Source of the DNA: an uncultured Bacteroidia bacterium
GTDB taxonomy: Bacteria; Bacteroidota; Bacteroidia; Bacteroidales; UBA932
DNA length: 6,501 nt
Assembly: GCA_902796455.1 (NCBI GenBank)
Contig: CADBPH010000152.1
Coordinates: forward strand, 1 to 6,501
Reading direction: 5' to 3'
Part shown: piece after piece, positions 1 to 5,986 of the stretch
Layout: every line of letters starts with the position of its first letter
Numbering within the stretch: position 1 is the first letter of the stretch
Position numbers and translations under genes: made by a program
The notes under the pieces: model-generated
The model's database searches: none
What the model was told of the DNA's origin: nothing
Seen by the model: the letters and a program-made list of their open reading frames with translations, nothing else

Positions 1-185
1 AGGGGCGTGGATCTATCTGTAGGTGGGGTTGGTGTAAAGTGCCCGGCTTGCCACGGGGGTCATTTGACGGCATGACCCATTTGAGTGTCCTGCAAGGTGG
101 CTCCGTGTAAAATGCCTTTTCCCGGTCGCGCTTTTTGCGATCGTGTTTTCCCGGTCGCGCCGTCTGGGGTGGGGTTGCGGAGTAG
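1..185. other. Gene-free, repeat-rich sequence at the left edge
   Basis: No convincing gene is seen here on either strand. The segment is a patchwork of short direct repeats: GGTGGGGTTG at 22-31 and 168-177; GTGTAAARTGCC at 32-43 and 105-116; and TTTTCCCGGTCGCGC at 117-131 and 146-160. It also holds a 7-bp inverted repeat, GGGTCAT (57-63) with ATGACCC (72-78). It may be an intergenic repeat element or the control region of a gene further left; no recognisable promoter is visible. Confidence 0.5.
117..160. repeat. 15-bp perfect direct repeat flanking a complementary centre
   Basis: TTTTCCCGGTCGCGC occurs at 117-131 and 146-160, a period of 29 bp. Between the copies lies GCGATCG (137-143), which can pair (one G-T wobble on the plus strand) with CGGTCGC of the left copy (123-129, 7-nt loop) or of the right copy (152-158, 8-nt loop). 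The two hairpins exclude each other. The left hairpin is followed on the plus strand by TGTTTTCCC, so it could be a weak rightward terminator. Confidence 0.5.
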
Positions 186-232
186 ATTTAAAAAGGGATG
201 ACCGGTTGTCACGTGGACATTCGGTCATCCCC
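186..232 (-). terminator. Strong intrinsic terminator of the exporter operon
   Basis: A perfect 10-bp inverted repeat, GGGATGACCG (195-204) and CGGTCATCCC (222-231), encloses a second small stem (TGTC/GACA). On the minus strand the hairpin is directly followed by TTTTTAAATCT. This is a textbook rho-independent terminator for leftward transcription, about 190 nt past the stop codon of the last exporter gene. On the plus strand the hairpin is followed by CCTTACTG, so it appears to work in one direction only. Confidence 0.8.
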
Positions 233-258
233 TTACTGTTAATCGCGGTCAACTATCT

Positions 259-283
259 GCAAGCCAATCAATTGCTGGCTTGC
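259..283. other. 8-bp hairpin in the 3' untranslated region
   Basis: GCAAGCCA (259-266) and TGGCTTGC (276-283) form a perfect 8-bp inverted repeat with a 9-nt loop. No T-run follows on either strand, so I do not call it a terminator. It overlaps the first copy of the degenerate repeat and could be a structured element of the operon's 3' UTR. Confidence 0.4.
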
Positions 284-418
284 TATCTGCCAGAAAACAG
301 ATTGTCAGTCAATTAATCGCTAGGCCTACTACCTGCCAGCCAATTCATCACGTTTGGTATACTGAATGGCCAAAGATCGTTAAAAAAAATATATAAGCAA
401 TCGTCAGCCAAAAATCGT
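260..418. repeat. Five degenerate copies of a roughly 16-bp motif in the 3' untranslated region
   Basis: Copies read on the plus strand: 260-275 CAAGCCAATCAATTGC, 305-320 TCAGTCAATTAATCGC, 336-351 CCAGCCAATTCATCAC, 367-381 TGGCCAAAGATCGTT and 404-418 TCAGCCAAAAATCGT. The shared core is about CAGYCAAWNNATCGY; the last two copies are one base shorter. Start-to-start distances are 45, 31, 31 and 37 bp. A second short element, CTAYCTGC, occurs at 253-260, 283-290 and 328-335. The match is visible but imperfect, so chance or decay of an older tandem array are both possible. Confidence 0.4.
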
Positions 419-420
419 AA

Positions 421-2727
421 CTATTGTTTCTGCCTGCGGATGACAATCCACGCTCCGATGGCGGCCAGCAGCAACGGGAAGAACCAGATAAAGACAACTT
501 TGTGCCAACCCAGCTGGTCGAAGTTCGCTTTGATGACGGTGTCTTTCCCCTTCGGGCGGCCGACATTGACCGGATACTGTCCGTCGGTGAACCAGCGGGC
601 GGGCTCGAGGGCGAGGTAGAAATTCGCTGCCCGGATGCCTTTCCGTCCGATTCCGAGTTCACTGTTGGAAATGCAGTCCGCGTTGCTCAGAACAATGATC
701 TTCTGGTTCTTGTCACCCACTTTCCGGACCGCGCCGATCATCAACGGCTGGTTGTTCCAGGCTTCATCGCCCTTTTCAGGCTCGAATACCGGGACCTCGT
801 CGATGAAATTCGTCGTGGTCTTCTCAACCCAGCAGCCTTCCGGGTCGGTGCTGAAGATCGGGTAGAACGTATATCCCTTGTCCTCGAACTGTCCGAGCGG
901 AATATTCCGGGGAGCGGTAATCTGATACCCCATGGCCTTGAGGCGCTGGAAAGTAGGGGAAACATTCCCGGCTCCGTTCGAAATGTTGCAGACCAGGAAT
1001 TCCGGAGAATTCTGTTCCGACTCTTTCACGATGATGCCTTCCGTAAAGAGCAGGCCGAGTTCGGCCAGGACCGGATTCAGGAAATCACGGCTGCCTTCGC
1101 TTCCGGCGATCACCAGATTCCCGCCACGGGCGATGTACTCCTTGATGACAGCGAGTTCATGTTCGCTGTAAGCAGTCTGCGGATCGGCGAGCACCAGGGA
1201 GAGAATCCGGTCCGGAACGCGGTCAATCGATTCCAGATCAATTTCTTCCGTATTGATACCCTGGTTGATCAGCGCGCTGCGCATCTGGATATTCCGTCCG
1301 AACGTGAAATAGTCGCGGTCACCCTTCCGGTAAATGCTCCGCTCGCCGTTTTTCGAGGCGAAGGCCAATACCGGCGGATTCTCGTCAATCAATCTCCGCA
1401 TGGCCGCAGAAATCTCAGCCTCGCTCGGATACTTCTGCATGTCCTCGAACATCCGGATGTAGCTCTTCTTGCCGTTGTAGGAGATTTCCCGGGTGAGGAA
1501 GTACTCTTCTCCGGACAGGTCGGTGATGCTGTCGATCTCAGCCGGCGTCAGGAAGGATTCCAGCTTGAGCCGGTATCCCTTCGCCAGGATCTTCGCCCTT
1601 TCGTTCACATCCGGTTGCTTCGGGAAGCGGACATCCAGCTGCTTGTTGTCGCAGTCATGGTAATAGTAGACGTATTTCAGCTTGATTTCCGGTTTGAAAC
1701 GCTGATATTTCGTGAACATCTTCGTATCATTCTTGAAATTCCGCTGAAGTCCGTAATGGACATTCTGGTCCATCAGGTTCACGTACGAGGTGATCGTCAT
1801 CGGGCCGTCCAGTTTCTTCATGATTTCCTGGCTGGCCGGCGTCAGGGTGTTGCTCTTGGTCTTCGTCAGGTCGCTGTAGAACATGAACTTGGGACGGGAG
1901 CTGACAAACGCGACCACGCAGGCGACGGCAATGATGCCCACATAGCGGCCGATCTTGGGAAGCACCCCTTTCTTGGTCCGGTCGAAATGCAGTTTCGCCA
2001 GTGTCAGCGAGAGGAACATCCCGATGATAGCGAGGAAGTAAATGACATCCTCGCTGCAGATCAGTCCATTGACGAAATACGAGGTCCGGTTGTTAAGGGC
2101 GAACCAATAGGTGATGTCCCGAATCAGCGGATTCTCCTGGCCGATGCTGCCGATATTGTTCAGCAGGGCGAGCACGGCGAAAGTACCGATCGCTGCGACG
2201 ACCTGATAACTGGTCAGGCAGGACATGAAGAGGCCGATCGCCGAATAGGCGCAGCACAGCAGGAAGAATCCCAACAGGCCGGCCAGTACCATCCCCAGGT
2301 CCAGGTCGGGCACGATGATGCGGCTGTAAGCGATAAACAGTCCGAAGATGGCCAGGAAGGACAAGCTGAAGACCACCAGGGCCAGGTATTTCCCCCAAAC
2401 GATCTTCCGGTTGGATACCGGGGAAGAGTAGAGGAGGAAGATCGAACCGTCGCTGTATTCCTTGCTCAGGATACCCATCGTCAGGAGCGGGAAGTAGATG
2501 AAGATCTTGCTCAACATCACGTTGAAAAGGCCCCGGTACCCGACGAACAGGTCGTAGGTGAGATGCTCCAGGTCATAGCCCTGGGCTTTCCACCGGAGAT
2601 TCGGTTCGATGGACTCGCAGAAAGTACTTCCGCAGTGGAAGAAGAAGATGACCAGAACGATCCAGGCAATAGGCGAGCAGAAGAGCTTCCTCAACTCGTT
2701 TTTCATAATTTTCAATGTCGTATTCAT
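421..2727 (-). CDS. Fused ABC-2 permease / GldG-like auxiliary protein, copy 2 (GldF-GldG fusion)
   Basis: A 768-residue paralogue of the preceding protein with the same layout: six permease spans (near 18-37, 67-86, 113-133, 145-167, 172-193, 226-245), a seventh span (262-276), a periplasmic GldG-like region (about 280-740), and a last span (744-763) with the basic tail RRQKQ. Shared signatures include ELRKLFCSPIAW (11-22; ELKQLFSSPIAW in copy 1), LYSSPVSNRKIVWGKYL (99-115), GPMTITSYVNLMD (308-320), SLVLADPQTAYSEHELAVIK (510-529) and the YIARGGN that follows. The segment TLTPASQEIMKKLD (294-307) is closer to typical GldG than the matching part of copy 1. The GHGE of copy 1 is replaced by KNGE (459-462). 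The two proteins probably form the heterodimeric membrane part of one transporter, driven by the ATPase encoded upstream. The start is supported by alignment with copy 1. The gene ends with TAG at 421-423 and is the last gene of the operon. Confidence 0.9.
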   Translation of the reverse strand: MNTTLKIMKNELRKLFCSPIAWIVLVIFFFHCGSTFCESIEPNLRWKAQGYDLEHLTYDLFVGYRGLFNVMLSKIFIYFPLLTMGILSKEYSDGSIFLLYSSPVSNRKIVWGKYLALVVFSLSFLAIFGLFIAYSRIIVPDLDLGMVLAGLLGFFLLCCAYSAIGLFMSCLTSYQVVAAIGTFAVLALLNNIGSIGQENPLIRDITYWFALNNRTSYFVNGLICSEDVIYFLAIIGMFLSLTLAKLHFDRTKKGVLPKIGRYVGIIAVACVVAFVSSRPKFMFYSDLTKTKSNTLTPASQEIMKKLDGPMTITSYVNLMDQNVHYGLQRNFKNDTKMFTKYQRFKPEIKLKYVYYYHDCDNKQLDVRFPKQPDVNERAKILAKGYRLKLESFLTPAEIDSITDLSGEEYFLTREISYNGKKSYIRMFEDMQKYPSEAEISAAMRRLIDENPPVLAFASKNGERSIYRKGDRDYFTFGRNIQMRSALINQGINTEEIDLESIDRVPDRILSLVLADPQTAYSEHELAVIKEYIARGGNLVIAGSEGSRDFLNPVLAELGLLFTEGIIVKESEQNSPEFLVCNISNGAGNVSPTFQRLKAMGYQITAPRNIPLGQFEDKGYTFYPIFSTDPEGCWVEKTTTNFIDEVPVFEPEKGDEAWNNQPLMIGAVRKVGDKNQKIIVLSNADCISNSELGIGRKGIRAANFYLALEPARWFTDGQYPVNVGRPKGKDTVIKANFDQLGWHKVVFIWFFPLLLAAIGAWIVIRRQKQ

Positions 2728-2729
2728 AG

Positions 2730-2734
2730 CTCCT
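2730..2734 (-). promoter_or_regulatory. Shine-Dalgarno-like AGGAG overlapping the upstream stop codon
   Basis: On the minus strand the sequence reads TAGGAGCTATG: the TAG stop of copy 1 supplies the first two bases of AGGAG, and the ATG of copy 2 follows after only two bases (CT). That spacing is shorter than usual, so the site may act mainly through re-initiation by ribosomes finishing copy 1. The downstream in-frame Met8 (ATG at 2706) has no purine run before it. The N-terminus from the first Met aligns residue for residue with copy 1, so the first ATG is preferred. Confidence 0.45.
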
Positions 2735-4976
2735 ATTGTCTTTTACGGATTGTTCGGATAATTGCACAGAGAAGGACCATCAGCAGCGGAATGACTGCCA
2801 GGAAGAGGATGTTCGCCACCGTGGATGTTTTCAGGGTCGCGTTGAGTTCCCGGTCCTCTTCGAACGGATGGTCGGTATCGCAAGGGTATTTCCCTTCGCT
2901 CAGGAACGAGAAGGCATAGCCGTAGGGGATGGTGTTCTCCTGATTGATGCCTGCTCTCCTCCGGGAGGATTCGGCGTTGGTGAGCCAGTCGGTCTCGGCG
3001 CAGACGATGATGTGCTGCTCCTTGTCCCCGACCTTTCTCTTCATCTGGCTCAAGAGGGGATATTTCTTTTGTACTCCGGTGAGGTCGTTCCACACACCGG
3101 TCGGATCGGAATTGAACGTGTTGATGATTTCGAATCCCTTGTCCTGGGTGAAGGCATATTCTGCCGCCCGGCCCATCGGGATGCGGTAATTCCATCTTCT
3201 CATCCACCGGAAGCGCCGGTTCAGGTCGAAGGCGCCACTGTCGACGACAGCTGTAACCAACTCCGGATCAAGGTCTTCATGCTCCTGCATCAGGCAGCCC
3301 GGCTGGTATTCCACCCCGATGGCTTCCGCGATGGGGTTGATGTACTGCTGGTGGCCGCTTTCGGTGCAGAAGAGGGCATTCCCGCCCTTGTCCAGATAAG
3401 CCTTGATCGTCGCGATCTCAGCTTCGCTGAATTCCTTTTTCGGGTCGGCGATGACCAGGATTTCGATGTCGGAAGGGATGCCCTGGGCGGGATCCACGAC
3501 GACGGGGGCGAAACCATTGTTGACCCAGGAGCCGCGGTACGTAATGTCATTGACATTCACGAAGAATTCCCGGTCGCCCAGTTTCTCGATGCTGCGCTCG
3601 CCATGTCCGGTCAGGTACCCGATCTTGCTGGGGCCGACGGACAGTTGCTTGACGGCTGCTGCAATCTCTTTTTCTGCCGGGTGCTTCGACATGTCGTTGA
3701 AAATGCGGAGCCAGGAGCTCTTCCCGTTCTTGGCAGTGAGTTTGCGGACGAACTGGTATCCTTCCTTGGAAAGATCGACGCCGTATTCTTTTTCAACCTC
3801 TTCTACGGGTTTGAACATCTTCTCCTTCAGACCCAGGCTGGCGCAGAGTTTCTGCATCTTTTCCTTGTCCGTCGTCCCCGGATAGAGTTCTTCCAGGTCC
3901 GGATTGACATTGGGACCGTAGTAGTAGACATACTTGAACTTCATCCCTTTGTTGAAACGGACGTATTTTTCGAAGCGCTTCTTTTCGGTTACCCGCTGAT
4001 CCGGCATGCCGAAGCTGTTGTTCCTGTCGAGCAGGTTGACGAAGGTTGTGACGGTGATGTCTCCTTTGACCGCCTTGAAGGCGTCGATTGTCGGAACCGC
4101 TACCGTGTTCTTCTGGGTCGCCGTCGCATCCTTGTAGAACCGGAGACGGGGGAGGATCGTCACGTACCCGAGGGCCACGGTCAGGGCGATGATCCCGACA
4201 TATTCGAGGGCTTTCCGCTGGAATCCCTTCTTCTCCCTTTCACCATTGAGTTTGCAGATCGTCAGCAGGATGAAGAACAGGGCGATCAGGACGAAGTACA
4301 ACACATCTTCGCTGCCGATCAGGCCGGCGATCATGTTGTTGGCGCGTCCGTTGATGCTGATCCAGTAGGCGACATCCCGCAGGACCGGCACGTTTTGCCA
4401 CATCTTTCCGGCCATCGCCAGGAGCGACAGCAGGGTCAGGGTGGCCAGGCCGGCGACAATCTGGTAGCTGGTCAGGCTGGACATGAAGAGGCCCACCGCA
4501 GCGTAAGCGCAGGCGAGCAGGTAGAGTCCGAGGAGGGCGGAGAAAATCAGTCCATAGTCAAGCTTCGGCATGTGGATGGCACCGAAGAGGACCGGAATTA
4601 ACAGGATGACCACGATCATCAGATTGTAAATCAGCATGGACAAATACTTGCCCAGGACAATCTGCGTGTTGGTCACCGGGGAGGAATAGAGCAACTTGAT
4701 GGAGCCGGTGCTGCGCTCGCGGCTCAGCAGCCCCATGGTCAGCAGCGGAATATACAGATACAGGTAGTCCTGAATCTTCCGGAAGAAGAAATAGTATATC
4801 CTTTCTGTCAGCGGCAGGAGGGAGTCGCCGACTTCCTTGACGGTCACCTGGTCGTTGAACAGATCGGTGAAAATCGATCCGGCCTGGACGGAGAACACCG
4901 CCAGGATCAACCATGCGATCGGGCTGGAAAACAGCTGCTTGAGTTCAGTTTTGGCAATTTTGTAGATGATCTTCAT
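2733..4976 (-). CDS. Fused ABC-2 permease / GldG-like auxiliary protein, copy 1 (GldF-GldG fusion)
   Basis: A 747-residue inner-membrane subunit of the exporter. Residues 1-245 resemble a GldF-type ABC-2 permease with about six hydrophobic spans (near 17-37, 68-84, 115-135, 142-165, 172-190, 222-242) and the conserved loop LYSSPVTNTQIVLGKYL (96-112), a likely contact with the ATPase. A seventh span (257-275) leads into about 440 residues resembling the GldG / ABC-transporter auxiliary domain. Its landmarks are DITVTTFVNLLDR (306-318), YLTGHGERSI (454-463) and EILVIADPKKEFSEAEIATI (505-524) followed by KAYLDKGGN. A final span (718-741) ends in the basic tail RTIRKRQ. If the N-terminus is inside, eight spans put the large domain in the periplasm and the basic tail in the cytoplasm, consistent with the positive-inside rule. 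Its start is 15 nt after the ATPase stop and its stop is 5 nt before the next start, so co-translation is likely. Separate GldF (about 240 aa) and GldG (about 560 aa) add up to roughly this length. Substrate unknown. Confidence 0.9.
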   Translation of the reverse strand: MKIIYKIAKTELKQLFSSPIAWLILAVFSVQAGSIFTDLFNDQVTVKEVGDSLLPLTERIYYFFFRKIQDYLYLYIPLLTMGLLSRERSTGSIKLLYSSPVTNTQIVLGKYLSMLIYNLMIVVILLIPVLFGAIHMPKLDYGLIFSALLGLYLLACAYAAVGLFMSSLTSYQIVAGLATLTLLSLLAMAGKMWQNVPVLRDVAYWISINGRANNMIAGLIGSEDVLYFVLIALFFILLTICKLNGEREKKGFQRKALEYVGIIALTVALGYVTILPRLRFYKDATATQKNTVAVPTIDAFKAVKGDITVTTFVNLLDRNNSFGMPDQRVTEKKRFEKYVRFNKGMKFKYVYYYGPNVNPDLEELYPGTTDKEKMQKLCASLGLKEKMFKPVEEVEKEYGVDLSKEGYQFVRKLTAKNGKSSWLRIFNDMSKHPAEKEIAAAVKQLSVGPSKIGYLTGHGERSIEKLGDREFFVNVNDITYRGSWVNNGFAPVVVDPAQGIPSDIEILVIADPKKEFSEAEIATIKAYLDKGGNALFCTESGHQQYINPIAEAIGVEYQPGCLMQEHEDLDPELVTAVVDSGAFDLNRRFRWMRRWNYRIPMGRAAEYAFTQDKGFEIINTFNSDPTGVWNDLTGVQKKYPLLSQMKRKVGDKEQHIIVCAETDWLTNAESSRRRAGINQENTIPYGYAFSFLSEGKYPCDTDHPFEEDRELNATLKTSTVANILFLAVIPLLMVLLCAIIRTIRKRQ

Positions 4977-4983
4977 TTCCGCA

Positions 4984-4988
4984 TCCTT
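4984..4988 (-). promoter_or_regulatory. Ribosome binding site of the first fused permease gene
   Basis: AAGGA on the minus strand sits 7 nt before the ATG at 4976, inside the 15-nt gap after the ATPase stop codon. This is good Shine-Dalgarno spacing and supports that start. An ATG within the same stretch (4982-4984) is out of frame and meets TGA after two further codons. Confidence 0.5.
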
Positions 4989-4991
4989 TTC

Positions 4992-5927
4992 TTACGCTTC
5001 AACCTTTTCTCTTTTACCGGAAAGCTGGGCGAAAATCTCGTCGAGCGAGACCTTCTGCAGGACGGATTCGCTCAGGCCCCAGCCGCCTTCGACAGCAGCG
5101 GTCACGACTTTCTGCATGGTCTCTTTGGATTTGTCGAAATGCAGTTTGAATCGTGTCGGGCTGACCGCCTCGACCCGGTCGATTCCGTCGAGGCTCTCCA
5201 GGACGGAGATCTCCGGCGGATTGGCCAGTTCGATGAAGAAGGAGTCCGGTTCGATGTAGTTGTCGAATTCTTCGATGCTTCCGGAGAAGACAACCTGTCC
5301 CTGCTCAACCATGAGGATGTACTCGCAGGTTGCCTGGACTTCGGAGAGAATGTGGGTGGAGAGCAAGACGGCGCGGTCCGTCGCGATCTCTTTGATCAGC
5401 TGGCGGATTTCGACAATCTGGTTCGGGTCCAGCCCGTTGGTCGGCTCGTCCAGGACGACGAATTCCGGTTTGTGGACAATCGCCTGGGCGATGCCGACCC
5501 GCTGCTGGTAACCGCCGGAGAGGTTGCGGATGAGGCGTTTGCGGAAATGGGTAATTCCGCAACGCTTCATCGCTTCCTCAACAGCCGCAGGAATCTCTTC
5601 TTTGGGCATTAAACGAAGTTCTGCACAATACGTAATGTACTCTTCAACATTCAGGTCGCCGTATACCGGCGGCCGCTGCGGAAGAAAGCCGACATGCTTT
5701 TTTGCTTCGACGGGGTCTTTCCGAAGATCGACTCCTTTGATATAAATGTCTCCTTCAGTCTGGTTCAGAACACCGCAGATGATGTTCATCGTGGTGGATT
5801 TTCCGGCTCCGTTCGAGCCCAGGAGGCCCACCACGCCGTGGTTGCTGATCTCGAAATTTACGTCTTTTACCGCCCACTGCGTCGTGTAACGGTGCGAAAG
5901 ATGTACGACTTTTACAATAGATTCCAT
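4992..5927 (-). CDS. ABC transporter ATP-binding protein, GldA-like (ABC-2 exporter ATPase)
   Basis: This 311-residue cytoplasmic ATPase powers the exporter formed with the two membrane proteins encoded just downstream. All motifs of an active ABC nucleotide-binding domain are present in order: A-loop aromatic Tyr14, Walker A GSNGAGKST (37-45), Q-loop Gln84 in GFLPQ, signature LSGGYQQR (136-143), Walker B VVLDE with Glu161, D-loop GLDP (165-168) and switch His192 in STHILSE. The remaining part, about 220-311, is the C-terminal domain usual in ABC-2 exporter ATPases such as GldA of Flavobacterium; the total length also fits GldA. The start ATG at 5925-5927 places a normal beta-strand (SIVKVVHLSHRY) at the N-terminus. 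There is no Shine-Dalgarno-like purine run before it, which is common in Bacteroidota. It is the first gene of a three-gene operon. The ABC ATPase assignment is near certain. The GldA affinity rests on sequence style and on the neighbours, so no gene symbol is given. Confidence 0.95.
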   Translation of the reverse strand: MESIVKVVHLSHRYTTQWAVKDVNFEISNHGVVGLLGSNGAGKSTTMNIICGVLNQTEGDIYIKGVDLRKDPVEAKKHVGFLPQRPPVYGDLNVEEYITYCAELRLMPKEEIPAAVEEAMKRCGITHFRKRLIRNLSGGYQQRVGIAQAIVHKPEFVVLDEPTNGLDPNQIVEIRQLIKEIATDRAVLLSTHILSEVQATCEYILMVEQGQVVFSGSIEEFDNYIEPDSFFIELANPPEISVLESLDGIDRVEAVSPTRFKLHFDKSKETMQKVVTAAVEGGWGLSESVLQKVSLDEIFAQLSGKREKVEA

Positions 5928-5955
5928 TGGCTACAATGTGTTAATTTTGTTATGT

Positions 5956-5977
5956 GCGTTCCGTCTGGGCGAAACGC
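5956..5977 (-). terminator. Possible weak terminator or attenuating hairpin between the partial gene and the ATPase gene
   Basis: An inverted repeat of 8 bp (one G-T wobble on the minus strand) encloses a 6-nt loop: GCGTTTCG, loop CCCAGA, CGGAACGC. It begins 9 nt after the TAA of the upstream gene. On the minus strand it is followed by ACATAACAAAATT rather than a T-run, so it does not meet the usual intrinsic terminator pattern. It may be a weak or factor-assisted terminator, an mRNA end-protecting structure, or a hairpin in the leader of the ATPase message. The 59-nt gap shows no clear Bacteroidota-type promoter (TTG / TAnnTTTG). Confidence 0.3.
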
Positions 5978-5986
5978 GGTTGTTAA

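Noticed and set aside
1..75. Plus-strand reading frame with a CPAC cysteine motif ending at a TGA at 73-75
   Set aside because: Only 24 codons are visible, inside a repeat-rich segment that is open in another frame too. One CxxC pair is not enough to call the end of a gene.
117..160. Possible CRISPR-like repeat pair
   Set aside because: Only two copies of a 15-bp repeat with a 14-bp gap; repeat and spacer are both too short and no cas gene is present.
13..252. 79-codon open frame on the minus strand
   Set aside because: It runs straight through the strong operon terminator and the direct repeats, has no ribosome binding site or recognisable domain, and has a low-complexity basic product.
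379..397. A second terminator at the 8-T run (minus strand) just after the operon
   Set aside because: No GC-rich hairpin precedes the T-run; the surrounding sequence is A/T-rich and lacks a stable stem.
424..2919. 831-codon open frame on the plus strand
   Set aside because: It is the codon-aligned antisense of the copy 2 fused permease and runs past its end. Its product is D/R/E/G/Q-rich without domain-like features, while the opposite strand has clear membrane spans and family motifs.
2736..4601. 621-codon open frame on the plus strand
   Set aside because: Codon-aligned antisense of the copy 1 fused permease; same compositional signs of a shadow frame.
5139..5612. 157-codon open frame on the plus strand
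   Set aside because: Codon-aligned antisense of the ABC ATPase, whose own motifs are complete.
421..5927. Calling the operon a gliding motility machinery
   Set aside because: Only the GldA/GldF/GldG-type transporter parts are present. Such transporters also occur in non-gliding Bacteroidales, and no other gliding or type IX secretion gene is in the window.
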